Shown here: piece after piece, positions 24,213 through 31,703 of the stretch
Layout: each line of letters begins with the position of its first letter
Numbering within the stretch: the stretch's first letter is position 1
Assembly (NCBI RefSeq): GCF_016902445.1
Contig: NZ_JACSNX010000005.1
Coordinates: 1-64,000, forward strand
DNA length: 64,000 bases
From: Oscillibacter valericigenes
Lineage (GTDB): Bacteria > Bacillota > Clostridia > Oscillospirales > Oscillospiraceae
Reading direction: 5' to 3'
Translations under genes and position numbers: made by a program
The notes under the pieces: generated by a model
Database searches by the model: none
Seen by the model: the letters and a program-made list of their open reading frames with translations, nothing else
Told to the model about the DNA's origin: nothing

Positions 24213-24722
24213 ATGCACATTCGACAAGAGACCCCCGCCGACTATCCCGTGGTCTACACGCTGATCAAAGACGCCTTCGCCTCGGCGGAGCACTGCGACG
24301 GCAACGAGCAGGATCTGGCCGCCGCCCTGCGGCAGAGCACCAGCTTCGTCCCGGAGCTGTCCCTGGTGGCGGAGGCGGACGGCCGCATCGTGGGTCACAT
24401 CCTGTTCACGAAGATCCGGATCGGCACCAGCACCCAGCTGGCGCTGGCGCCTCTCTCCGTCCTGCCGGCGTTTCAGGGGCAGGGCGTGGGCTCCGCGCTG
24501 GTCCGGCAGGGCCACCAGATCGCCCGGGACCTTGGCTATTCTTACAGCGTCGTCCTGGGCAGCGAGACCTACTATCCCCGCTTCGGCTACGTCCCTGCGG
24601 AGCAGCTGGGCGTCCAGACGCCGTTCCCCGTGCCGGCAGAGAATTTCATGGCCGTCAAACTGACGGAAGATGCGCCCCCGGTCCGGGGGGTGGTGCAGTA
24701 TGCCCCGGAGTTTGGGATCTGA
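24213..24722 (+). CDS. GNAT-family N-acetyltransferase
   Basis: The 169-residue product has the acetyl-CoA binding motif in LSVLPAFQGQGVGSALVRQG, with Q/R-x2-G-x-G/A fully kept, and the strand-helix pattern of GNAT enzymes. VVLGSETYYPRFGYVPA resembles the YhbS-like subgroup. It would transfer an acetyl group from acetyl-CoA in the cytoplasm; the acceptor is unknown. AAAGAGGG precedes the ATG. It is a single-gene unit with its own promoter and terminator. Confidence 0.88.
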   Translation: MHIRQETPADYPVVYTLIKDAFASAEHCDGNEQDLAAALRQSTSFVPELSLVAEADGRIVGHILFTKIRIGTSTQLALAPLSVLPAFQGQGVGSALVRQGHQIARDLGYSYSVVLGSETYYPRFGYVPAEQLGVQTPFPVPAENFMAVKLTEDAPPVRGVVQYAPEFGI

Positions 24723-24740
24723 CGCCGCCTCAGCCGCGCC

Positions 24741-24775
24741 AGACGGCCCGCCGCACTTGCGGCGGGCCGTCTTTA
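24741..24775. terminator. Terminator between GNAT and LysR genes
   Basis: A perfect 14-bp stem (24741-24754 with 24759-24772), 4-base loop, followed by TTT; it reaches the stop codon of the convergent LysR gene. Confidence 0.8.
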
Positions 24776-25660
24776 TGTCTGCGTATCCCCCAGATGCTCC
24801 CGCAGCACCTGGATCACCCGCCTCATGCCGTCTGTGAGATACTTGCCCCGGTGGCGTACCAGAAAGTAGTTCCGGCAGAAGCTGCCGCCCACCACCGTCA
24901 GTTCCCGGAGGCTGCCCCGTGCGACGTCCCGCTCCACCAGAGAGCGGGGCAGCAGCGTGATTCCCAGCCCCGCCCGGGCGCAGGACAGCAGCGCAGCGGT
25001 GCTGATGCTCTCCACTGCGGGCCGAATCGGAACGCCCGCCTGCTGGAATCCCGCTTCCACGCTGCTGCGGGTGCCGCTGCCCTGCTCCCGCAGCAGCAGT
25101 CGCTCTCCCGCCAGCTCTGCCAGGGTCAGGGTGTCCTTCCCCGGCAGATAGACGGGGGCGCACACCGCCGCCAGGGTCTCTCCGCACAGCGGCTCCGCCA
25201 GATAGTGGGGCGAGAGCGTGACATTGTCCACCACGGCAAAATCCAGCTCATTCTGCAGGATCATCCGCTCCGTCTCCCGGGAGTTCTGGACACAGGCCCG
25301 GATTTCCATCTCCGGCAGCTCTGCCGCCAGATGGATCAGGATCTCCGCCAGCCGGGTCTCTCCCAGTGTCACATGGACGCCGAAGGCACAGGTGCCCCGT
25401 GCACCGCTCTCCCGCAGGACCTCCACCGACTCCCGCATCTGGGAGAGGACTGTATCCGCGTACTGCCGCAGAGTTCGCCCTGCCTCCGTGAGGTAGATCC
25501 GGCGGTTCATCCGCTCAAACAGCCGCACGTTGTAAAAAACCTCCAGCTCCCGGATAGCCAGGCTTACCGCCGGCTGGGCCATATTCAGCTTTTCCGCCGC
25601 CCGGGTGAAGCTGCCCTGGGCGCAGACAGTCGAGAAGATCTCCAGATGCCGCAGCGTCAT
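24773..25660 (-). CDS. LysR-family transcriptional regulator
   Basis: The 295-residue protein has an N-terminal winged helix (HLEIFSTVCAQGSFTRAAEK, LNMAQPAVSLAIRELE) and a periplasmic-binding-like effector domain. The start at 25660 follows GGGGTGG; an ATG 18 bases upstream has no ribosome binding site. It is divergent from the two chromate-transporter-family genes, with about 120 bases between them, so it is the likely regulator of that pair. The effector is unknown. Confidence 0.88.
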   Translation of the reverse strand: MTLRHLEIFSTVCAQGSFTRAAEKLNMAQPAVSLAIRELEVFYNVRLFERMNRRIYLTEAGRTLRQYADTVLSQMRESVEVLRESGARGTCAFGVHVTLGETRLAEILIHLAAELPEMEIRACVQNSRETERMILQNELDFAVVDNVTLSPHYLAEPLCGETLAAVCAPVYLPGKDTLTLAELAGERLLLREQGSGTRSSVEAGFQQAGVPIRPAVESISTAALLSCARAGLGITLLPRSLVERDVARGSLRELTVVGGSFCRNYFLVRHRGKYLTDGMRRVIQVLREHLGDTQT

Positions 25661-25780
25661 GTCGTCCACCCCATTCATATCATTTTTATTATGGATATTA
25701 TTTTATCATATGGATTGATGAATGTCACGAAAAAGCGTATGCTGGGAGCGAACTTCAAGAGAACGAGAGGAGCGTTTCCC

Positions 25781-26341
25781 ATGCGTACAGACCTCGGCAA
25801 AGCCCGCCTGCTGTTCTGGACCTTTTTCAAGATCGGCGCCTTCACCTTTTGCGGAGGGTATGCCATGATCCCACTGATCCAGCGGGAGGTGGCAGAACGC
25901 CGCTGCTGGCTGAAAGACGGAGACATTCTGGACATCGTGGCCATCGCGGAATCCACTCCGGGACCCATTGCCATCAACTCCGCCACCTTTGTGGGATATC
26001 AGGTGTGCGGCACTTTCGGAGCCTTCTGCGCTACGCTGGGCGTGGTGCTGCCCTCCTTCCTGGTGATCTACGTCATCTCCTTCGTGCTGCGCCAGTTCTC
26101 CCAGCTGCTGGTGGTGCAGTATGCCTTCAACGGCATCCGGGCCGGTGTCCTGGCCCTGCTGCTGAAGGCGCTGCTGTCCATGTACCGGCAGAGTCCCAAG
26201 GGAGCTGTGGCCTACGCGATCATGGCTGGTGCCTTTGTGCTGACGGCCTTCTGCGGCGTGGATGCCGTGCTGGTGATCCTGGCCAGCGCTGCCATAGGTC
26301 TGGCCGCCTCCCACATGGCCAAAAGGAGGGCTGCGGAATGA
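25781..26341 (+). CDS. chrA: Chromate transporter family (ChrA), first short subunit
   Basis: A 186-residue single-domain ChrA protein with about six hydrophobic segments. Family motifs FKIGAFTFCGGYAMIPLIQ, AESTPGPIAINSATFVGY and LGVVLPSFLVI are present. Short ChrA proteins come in pairs encoded in tandem and together equal one long bidomain ChrA. AGAGGAG lies before the ATG. Its stop overlaps the start of its partner (ATGA). Real substrate in gut anaerobes may be an anion other than chromate. Confidence 0.88.
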   Translation: MRTDLGKARLLFWTFFKIGAFTFCGGYAMIPLIQREVAERRCWLKDGDILDIVAIAESTPGPIAINSATFVGYQVCGTFGAFCATLGVVLPSFLVIYVISFVLRQFSQLLVVQYAFNGIRAGVLALLLKALLSMYRQSPKGAVAYAIMAGAFVLTAFCGVDAVLVILASAAIGLAASHMAKRRAAE

Positions 26342-26898
26342 TCTGTCTGGAGCTTTTTGTCACCTTTTTCAAAATCGGCCTCTTTACCATCGGCGGGGGC
26401 TATGCCATGCTGCCCCTGATCCAGGCGGACGTTCAGGCACACGGCTGGATGACCGCGGAGGAACTGGTGAACTTCATCGCCGTCAGCGAGAGCACGCCGG
26501 GCCCCTTTGCGGTGAACGTCTCCACCTATGTGGGAGCGGAGCTGGCCGGCCTGCCCGGCGCCCTCTGCGCCACGCTGGGCGCGGTGCTGCCCTCCTTCCT
26601 CATCATCCTGCTGGTGGCCCGGTTTTACGCCGCCTTCCGGTCCAGTGCCATCATCAGCGGAGCCATGAGCGGCCTGCGGCCGGCGGTGATCGGCATGATC
26701 GGTGCCGCCGCGGTCTCTGTGGGACAGACGGTGTTCGCTCCTGACGGCGTACAAGCGCTGGCCGGCTATCCCCTGGCCTGCTCCCTGGCCATCTTTGTCC
26801 TGATGGCGTTCCTGACCCACAGGAAGCTGCATCCCATCGCCATCATCCTGCTGTCCGCCCTGCTGGGGATCGCCGCCGGCTATCTCCGGCCCATGTGA
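26338..26898 (+). CDS. chrA: Chromate transporter family (ChrA), second short subunit
   Basis: Also 186 residues, with FKIGLFTIGGGYAMLPLIQ, SESTPGPFAVNVSTYVG and LGAVLPSFLIILLVARF. It differs enough from the upstream copy to be a heteromeric partner of opposite topology rather than a recent duplicate. ATG overlaps the previous stop by 4 bases and follows AAAAGGAGG. Control by the divergent LysR protein is likely from position. Confidence 0.88.
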   Translation: MICLELFVTFFKIGLFTIGGGYAMLPLIQADVQAHGWMTAEELVNFIAVSESTPGPFAVNVSTYVGAELAGLPGALCATLGAVLPSFLIILLVARFYAAFRSSAIISGAMSGLRPAVIGMIGAAAVSVGQTVFAPDGVQALAGYPLACSLAIFVLMAFLTHRKLHPIAIILLSALLGIAAGYLRPM

Positions 26899-26937
26899 TC
26901 TGCACCGGTCCTTGTTCGGATTTTTGCCGCTCACCTC

Positions 26938-26968
26938 TTGACTTGGAGCGCACTCCAGGTGGTATTCT
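26938..26968 (+). promoter_or_regulatory. MerR-type promoter for the aldo/keto reductase
   Basis: TTGACT (26938-26943) and TATTCT (26963-26968) are 19 bases apart, the overlong spacing used by MerR-family activators. The spacer holds a near-perfect dyad, ACTTGGAG then CTCCAGGT around CGCA. No merR gene is in the window, so the regulator acts from elsewhere. Confidence 0.75.
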
Positions 26969-27090
26969 CTTGGTAAGAGGGGCCGCCTCAGGGCGGACGG
27001 AGGCTCTTTCCATCCAGGCGCGGATGGCAGAAGTGCCTTATAGGGCTGCGGGGCTCCGCAGCCGGAATTTCGGAAAGAGGAGTGATTGCA

Positions 27091-28218
27091 ATGATCTACA
27101 GGGACTTTCAGGATCTGAAGCTGTCCGCTTTGGGCATGGGCTGCATGCGCCTGCCTGTCATCGGCGGCGACGATGCCCGGGTGGACGAGGACGCCGCGGC
27201 GGAGATGGTGGACTACGCCATGGCCAACGGCGTCAACTACTACGACACCGCCTGGGGCTACCACAGCGGCAACTCGGAGCTGGTCTTGGGCAGGGCCCTG
27301 GCCAGACATCCCCGGGACAGCTTTTACATCGCCGACAAATTTCCCGGCTACGACCTGTGCAATATGCCGAAGGTTCAGGAGATCTTCGAAGCGCAGCTGA
27401 AAAAGTGCCAGGTGGACCACTTTGACTTCTATCTCTTCCACAATGTGTGCGAGATGAACATCGACGCCTACCTGGACCCCCGGTACGGCATCCATGACTA
27501 CCTGATGGAGCAGAAGAAGAACGGCCGCATCCGGCATCTGGGCTTCTCCTGCCACGGCAATCTGCCGGTGCTGAAGCGGTTCCTGGAGGCCTACGGCAAG
27601 GATATGGAGTTCTGTCAGCTGCAGCTGAACTACATCGACTGGAGCTTCCAGAACGGGCGGGAGAAGGTTGCGCTGCTGGACAGCTATCACATCCCCGTCT
27701 GGGTCATGGAGCCCCTGCGGGGCGGCCGGCTGGCCCGGCTCAGCGAAGCGGAGTCCGCGCCTCTGAAGGAGATGCGGCCGGAGGAGCTCGTCCCCGCCTG
27801 GGCCTTCCGGTTCCTGCAGTCCATCCCCAGCGTCACCATGATCCTCTCCGGCATGTCCGATCTGGAGCAGATGAAGGCCAATATCGCCACATTCCGGACG
27901 GACGCCCCCCTCAGCGGCAGCGAAATGGACCGTCTGCTGGCCCATGCGCAGGACATGGTCCGCAAGGCGGGTGTCCCCTGCACCGCCTGCCACTACTGTG
28001 TCAGTCACTGTCCCCAGGGGCTGGATATTCCCGGCCTGCTGGCGCTGTACAACGAGCATGCCTTCACCGGCGGCGGCTTCATCGCCCCCATGGCCCTGTC
28101 CGCCCTGCCCAAGGACAAGTGGCCCAGTGCCTGTCTGGGCTGCCGCAGCTGCGAGGCGGTCTGCCCCCAGCAGCTGAAGATCTCCGAGGCCATGGCCGAC
28201 TTTGCCTCCAGACTGTGA
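27091..28218 (+). CDS. Aldo/keto reductase with C-terminal 4Fe-4S clusters
   Basis: The 375-residue protein has an AKR barrel (LGMGCMRLPVIGG, YDTAWGYHSGNSELVLGRAL, GFSCHGN) and, after residue about 290, two Cys clusters (CTACHYCVSHCPQ and CLGCRSCEAVCPQ) as in ferredoxin-type domains. This is the clostridial AKR group that likely couples carbonyl reduction to iron-sulfur electron transfer. ATG at 27091 follows AGAGGAG; a GTG 9 bases earlier is too close to that site. The MerR-type promoter upstream suggests induction by an electrophile, aldehyde or metal. Confidence 0.9.
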   Translation: MIYRDFQDLKLSALGMGCMRLPVIGGDDARVDEDAAAEMVDYAMANGVNYYDTAWGYHSGNSELVLGRALARHPRDSFYIADKFPGYDLCNMPKVQEIFEAQLKKCQVDHFDFYLFHNVCEMNIDAYLDPRYGIHDYLMEQKKNGRIRHLGFSCHGNLPVLKRFLEAYGKDMEFCQLQLNYIDWSFQNGREKVALLDSYHIPVWVMEPLRGGRLARLSEAESAPLKEMRPEELVPAWAFRFLQSIPSVTMILSGMSDLEQMKANIATFRTDAPLSGSEMDRLLAHAQDMVRKAGVPCTACHYCVSHCPQGLDIPGLLALYNEHAFTGGGFIAPMALSALPKDKWPSACLGCRSCEAVCPQQLKISEAMADFASRL

Positions 28219-28233
28219 CCCAGCATGCAGACG

Positions 28234-28260
28234 GCCCCGCCGGAAGCGCTCCGGCGGGGC
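28234..28260. terminator. GC hairpin between the aldo/keto reductase and DUF6514-like genes
   Basis: An 11-bp perfect stem (28234-28244 with 28250-28260). Only a short T run (GTTCT) follows, so termination is probable but weaker than elsewhere. Confidence 0.6.
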
Positions 28261-28266
28261 TCCGTT

Positions 28267-28518
28267 CTATCTGAAGGTCGTTGCTGCGTCCGGGAATGCG
28301 GCTTCAAGAGCCTCCAGCAGCTTCGCCGGGGCCAGCTGCTCCCGGGTGCATCGCTCCGCAAAGCGCCGCACCGCCGCCTCATCCTGTGAGACATGCGGGA
28401 TAAACGAGGTCTCCACGATATGCCCCTCTTCCAGTTCCTGGATCAGGATGCCGCAGGTGTACGGGTGCTCTGCCCCCATGCCGAGGACACGGATCCGCAC
28501 AGAGGTATAGCGGTACAT
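28267..28518 (-). CDS. DUF6514-like small protein
   Basis: An 83-residue product starting at 28518 after AAGGGAGGG. It has a beta-rich first half (YRYTSVRIRVLG, YTCGILIQELEEGHIVETSF) and a helical end (AAVRRFAERCTREQLAPAKL), resembling DUF6514 proteins of Clostridia; that assignment is from memory and moderate. It is in the same frame as the HTH coding sequence upstream with no stop between, so it may be made separately from its own start or as the C-terminal part of a longer protein. Confidence 0.6.
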   Translation of the reverse strand: MYRYTSVRIRVLGMGAEHPYTCGILIQELEEGHIVETSFIPHVSQDEAAVRRFAERCTREQLAPAKLLEALEAAFPDAATTFR

Positions 28519-28759
28519 GAGGATCCCTCCCTTCCACGGCCGGCAGATGAGGGCGTGCACCGTACAGCCGTAGATTGCTGCGATCCGGTCCGCTGTGCTG
28601 AGCTTCGGTTCGGCCTCACCCGCTTCATAGCATTGAAGTGTCCGCACAGAGATGCCGATCAGCTCTGCTGCCTTTTCCTGGCTGAGTCCCGCCCGTTCCC
28701 GCTCTGTGCGATAGACGATCCCCGCCTGGGGATCTCTTTTTTTTTTGCTTCTTTTTCAT
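28519..28759 (-). pseudogene. XRE-family HTH gene with a frame break at an A10 tract
   Basis: The ATG at 28759 follows a strong AAGGAGG and reads MKKKQKKK through a run of ten A (28737-28746). The frame then gives nonsense ending at 28625. In the +1 frame after the run the sequence is a good XRE domain: VYRTERERAGLSQEKAAELI, GISVRTLQCYEAGEAEPKL, STADRIAAIYGCTVHALI. In that frame a TGA overlaps the ATG, so it has no start of its own. Nine A instead of ten would join the start to the HTH domain, which then continues into the DUF6514-like sequence. This can be a mutation, slippage-based expression, a phase-variable switch or a sequencing error. Confidence 0.7.
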
Positions 28760-28845
28760 CGCAAATCCTCCTTCTATGGAGGATTTTACAGGAATTTCCA
28801 AATATTGAACACGAAGGAATCTGCGGGTCCTGTAAAAAAGGGCGA

Positions 28846-28874
28846 AAAATATCGAAATTTGTCGTTTTTGACAA
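28846..28874 (-). promoter_or_regulatory. Promoter and dyad upstream of the XRE gene
   Basis: On the minus strand TTGTCA (28869-28874) and TATTTT (28846-28851) are 17 bases apart. The inverted repeat TTTGTC/GACAAA (28858-28875) covers the -35 box and could be an autoregulatory operator. Confidence 0.5.
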
Positions 28875-28877
28875 AAC

Positions 28878-28906
28878 ACGGGCCCCGACCGTCATACGGG
28901 GCCCGT
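28878..28906 (-). terminator. Terminator of the amidase gene
   Basis: A 10-bp perfect stem (28878-28887 with 28897-28906) followed on the minus strand by GTTTTG; 5 bases past the amidase stop. Confidence 0.65.
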
Positions 28907-28910
28907 TGGC

Positions 28911-29663
28911 TCAGACAAATCCCTCCAGCCTGGCGATCCGGTATTCCAGCACCGCGAACTGCCGGCGGGTCAGGGGCTGATCCAGCATCAAATCCCCCTG
29001 GCTGTTCCCCTGCAGGACGCCGTTTTCCGTCAGCCAGGCCACGGCGGCCTGCACCTCGGCCTCATAGCCCGGATCCGTCTCATCCTCCGTCCATGGGATT
29101 CCCAGGTACTCCAGGATCCCCCTGGCCTCCGCAACGGCCAGCTTCTGGCGGTAGGCAGCCTCCTTCAGAAGCGACACCTCATCCTGATTGGTGTGGAAGC
29201 CGTTCTCGATCAGGACGGCCGGGGCCTTGGTGTGTTTCAGCACATACAGTTCCGGGGCATAGACGATGGGCGTGGACCGCACGGTGATCCCGGCCGCCCG
29301 CACCTGCTCCAGAATGTCCTGGGCCGCCTGCTCCCGTCTGCCGCCGGGGCCATAGAGATAGATGCTCCACCCTTTGGCAGAGGACCAGCCGCTTCCCGCG
29401 GCGGCGTTGCTGTGGAGGCTTACGAACAGATCCAGATCCGGGATGCTGTTGGCGATCTCGCACCGTTTGGCCAAACTCACCGCCTCACCGCCGGTGCGGG
29501 TCATGGTGACGGCCACGCCCCGGTCTGTCAGCAGCTTCTCCAGCCGCTTTCCCAGGTCCAGGGTGAATTCCTGCTCATAATAGGTCCCGTCCGGGCTCCT
29601 GTTGGCCAGATTGCCTGCGTCATGTCCCGGGTCCAGACAGACGCGTCCAGATGGTTCACGCAA
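28911..29663 (-). CDS. N-acetylmuramoyl-L-alanine amidase (Amidase_3) with C-terminal domain
   Basis: A TTG start at 29663 is chosen because AGGGGAGGTG lies 5 bases upstream; longer frames lack such a site. The 250-residue product has the zinc amidase core: VCLDPGHD and the Glu in YEQEFTLDLG, then SLHSNAAAGS, and the catalytic Glu in LIENGFHTN. It cleaves the bond between muramic acid and L-alanine in peptidoglycan. The last 50 residues (VQAAVAWLTENGVLQGN, LTRRQFAVLEYRI) look like one SLH-type or similar repeat. No signal peptide is seen, so export would need a holin or another route. A holin-like gene is divergent to it. Confidence 0.85.
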   Translation of the reverse strand: MREPSGRVCLDPGHDAGNLANRSPDGTYYEQEFTLDLGKRLEKLLTDRGVAVTMTRTGGEAVSLAKRCEIANSIPDLDLFVSLHSNAAAGSGWSSAKGWSIYLYGPGGRREQAAQDILEQVRAAGITVRSTPIVYAPELYVLKHTKAPAVLIENGFHTNQDEVSLLKEAAYRQKLAVAEARGILEYLGIPWTEDETDPGYEAEVQAAVAWLTENGVLQGNSQGDLMLDQPLTRRQFAVLEYRIARLEGFV

Positions 29664-29826
29664 AGGCGCACCTCCCCTCTGTACAGATTCCGCTTGGCAG
29701 CGCAGGGGCGCATTGCCCCTGGTCCAGTGTATCGGAATCCGGCCTGTCCCGACACCGGAATGTCGCTCTGCCGTGCCGCCGCGCATATCATGGGTTGACT
29801 CCATACTCGATCGGGGGGCTCCGCCT

Positions 29827-30045
29827 ATGTACTCCATCCTTCTCAAACGCCTGAGCAATCTGCTGTGCGTCAAGAGCATCGTGACACTGATCCTCACGTC
29901 GGTCTTTGCGTATCTGGCCGCTGCCGGACAGGTGTCCAGTCATGATTTTCTGACCGTATTCTCCGTAGTCATCGCCTTCTATTTCGGGACCCAGAGCGAG
30001 CGGCTCCATGAGCAGGGCGAAACGGGCACCGCCCCAAAGCCGTGA
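29827..30045 (+). CDS. Small holin-like membrane protein
   Basis: A 72-residue protein with two hydrophobic helices (SIVTLILTSVFAYLAAAG and FLTVFSVVIAFYFGTQ) and a charged tail, as in small holin-like proteins of clostridial phages and mobile elements. The ATG at 29827 is preceded by GGGGGG. It is divergent from the amidase gene, 164 bases away. The pair may be a domesticated lysis or cell-wall-release module, but there are no other phage genes here. Its stop lies 6 bases from the convergent ZIP gene. Confidence 0.6.
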   Translation: MYSILLKRLSNLLCVKSIVTLILTSVFAYLAAAGQVSSHDFLTVFSVVIAFYFGTQSERLHEQGETGTAPKP

Positions 30046-30051
30046 GCGGGC

Positions 30052-30828
30052 TCAGCCCAGAGCTACGTCCAGCACCATCATCACGCTGAAGCCCAGAGCG
30101 AAGGCCAGTACCCCCACGTTGGAGTGGCGGCCCTGGGACATCTCCGGGATCATCTCCTCCACCACCACGTAGAGCATGGCACCGGCGGCAAAGCTCAGCA
30201 GATAGGGCAGCGCCGGCACAAACAGCCCCGCCGCCAGGATGGTCAGCAGCGCTCCCAGCGGCTCCACGATCCCGGAGAGCACACCGCCGGCAAAGGCCCG
30301 GAGCTTGCTCTCTCCTTCCGCCCTCAGGGGCAGGGAGATGATGGCGCCCTCCGGAAAATTCTGGATGGCGATGCCCAGGGCCAGGGCCAGCACCCCCAGG
30401 GAGGAGATCTCTGCATCTCCCGCCAGGTATCCGGCGCAGACCACGCCCACCGCCATCCCCTCCGGGATGTTGTGGAGCGTCACCGCCAGAACCAGCATGG
30501 TGGTCCTGCGAAGCTGGCTGCTGGGCCCCTCCGGCTGGCCGCTGCTGCGGTGGAGATGGGGAATGATATGGTCCAAGGCCAGCAGGAACAAAACGCCGAT
30601 CCAAAAGCCTGTGACAGCCGGCAGGAACGCCCACTTCCCCAACTCCGCCGACCGGTCGATGGCCGGGATCAGCAGGCTCCAGATGGACGCTGCCGTCATG
30701 ACCCCTGCCGCAAAGCCGGTGAGGCCCCGCTGGATCCCATCCGATAAGTCCCTTCTCAGAAAAAATACGCATGCCGCGCCAAAAGTGGTCCCCAAAAAGG
30801 GGAGCAGCAGACCATAGACCGCTTCCAT
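30052..30828 (-). CDS. ZIP-family divalent metal transporter
   Basis: The 258-residue membrane protein has eight predicted helices. The ZIP metal-site motif LAVTLHNIPEGMAVG (helix 4) and NFPEGAIISLP (helix 5) are present, with a histidine-containing loop (DHIIPHLHRSSG). It imports zinc, manganese or iron. AAAAGGAG precedes the ATG at 30828. A strong promoter with a palindromic repressor site lies upstream, pointing to metal-dependent repression. Confidence 0.9.
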   Translation of the reverse strand: MEAVYGLLLPFLGTTFGAACVFFLRRDLSDGIQRGLTGFAAGVMTAASIWSLLIPAIDRSAELGKWAFLPAVTGFWIGVLFLLALDHIIPHLHRSSGQPEGPSSQLRRTTMLVLAVTLHNIPEGMAVGVVCAGYLAGDAEISSLGVLALALGIAIQNFPEGAIISLPLRAEGESKLRAFAGGVLSGIVEPLGALLTILAAGLFVPALPYLLSFAAGAMLYVVVEEMIPEMSQGRHSNVGVLAFALGFSVMMVLDVALG

Positions 30829-30865
30829 GCCAGCACTCCTTTTCCTCTTTTATTCTGAATGTTTC

Positions 30866-30908
30866 GTTAGTTTACACTAACTATATAGGAGATCCAGCGG
30901 TTTGTCAA
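30866..30908 (-). promoter_or_regulatory. Promoter and palindromic operator of the ZIP gene
   Basis: On the minus strand TTGACA (30903-30908), 17 bases, TATAGT (30880-30885). The perfect palindrome GTTAGT-GTAA-ACTAAC (30866-30881) overlaps the -10 box and start site. Its form resembles sites of DtxR/MntR-type metalloregulators, which fits a metal importer, but the regulator is not in the window. Confidence 0.75.
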
Positions 30909-30930
30909 TGCCTTTTTCCGGATCAAACGC

Positions 30931-30964
30931 CAGGTGCCCCGCCGGTCTGCCGGCGGGGCACCTG
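30931..30964 (-). terminator. Strong hairpin downstream of the ECF S-component gene
   Basis: A perfect 15-bp stem with TCTG loop (30946-30949), 24 bases past the minus-strand stop. The following bases are GCGTTTG, so the T tract is poor. Confidence 0.65.
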
Positions 30965-30988
30965 CTGTGATACGGATCTGGGTCCTGT

Positions 30989-31558
30989 TCACTTTCCGGC
31001 GGCCCGGACCTCCGCCCGCTCCCGGCGGAAGTGCACCATGCCGGTGCGGTCCAGCGCCACCATCAGCGCGGGGATGAAGATCAACTGCAGAATGATGCCG
31101 GGAATGGCGTTCACCAGCGCCTCCGTCAGGAAGATCTGCCAGGTGAAGGGCACGCTGGCCACGCCGGTCATCACCACCCGCACGGTGGCCCAGACCAGCC
31201 GTCCCCCGATCATGGCGGCGATCAGGGAACGATAGAGGGCCACCACGCACTGCCAGCGGGAGCGGCTGTACAAAAATCCGGCGATGCCGGCATAGGCAGC
31301 CAGCTCAAAGGCCATGGCCACCGCCGTCATCAGCGGCGGCATACCGAAGAGCACCATCCGCAGCAGCGGCATGATAAAGCCCACCACCACGCCGAACTGC
31401 CAGCCGCAGATCAGCCCGCAGAGGAAGGCAGGGATGTGCATGGGCAGCAGCATCCCGCCGATCTGGGGGATCTGTCCGGTAAAGAAGGGCAGGACCAGGC
31501 CCAGGGCCAGGAACATGGCGGACAGGACCATGGCACGAATCTGTTTGCTGTGTTTCAT
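30989..31558 (-). CDS. ECF transporter S component
   Basis: The 189-residue protein has about six helices. MLLPMHIPAFLCGLICGW, GFIMPLLRMVLFGMPPL and MAFELAAYAGIAGF are typical of S components, the vitamin-binding membrane subunits of ECF importers. These share an energising module (EcfA1A2T) encoded elsewhere. ATG at 31558 follows GAAGGAG. It lies downstream of a kinase gene in the same direction, with three similar hairpins between, so the kinase may phosphorylate the imported vitamin or nucleoside. Substrate not assignable by eye. Confidence 0.8.
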   Translation of the reverse strand: MKHSKQIRAMVLSAMFLALGLVLPFFTGQIPQIGGMLLPMHIPAFLCGLICGWQFGVVVGFIMPLLRMVLFGMPPLMTAVAMAFELAAYAGIAGFLYSRSRWQCVVALYRSLIAAMIGGRLVWATVRVVMTGVASVPFTWQIFLTEALVNAIPGIILQLIFIPALMVALDRTGMVHFRRERAEVRAAGK

Positions 31559-31589
31559 AGGGAATAACTCCTTCTCAAAAAGTCTTGTC

Positions 31590-31681
31590 ACGGCGCCTTC
31601 TGGCGCCGTACCAGCCTTCTGGCTTTTTTTCCGGAGTTTTTGCATGGGTCATTGGAGTGGACGCCCGGCCTTCTGGCCGGG
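31590..31681 (-). repeat. Three hairpins with the same CC-AGAA-GG apex between kinase and ECF genes
   Basis: On the minus strand, stems at 31664-31681 (7 bp), 31613-31624 (4 bp) and 31590-31609 (8 bp) all end in CC-AGAA-GG. The stems differ while the loop and closing pairs are identical. They lie in the leader of the ECF gene or in the spacer of a kinase-ECF transcript. Confidence 0.7.
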
Positions 31682-31703
31682 AGATTCCATTGTGGGCGTT
31701 GAA

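Noticed and set aside
28911-30045. Prophage or mobile element
   Set aside because: Only an amidase and a holin-like protein are present; no integrase, terminase, capsid, repeats or attachment sites are seen.
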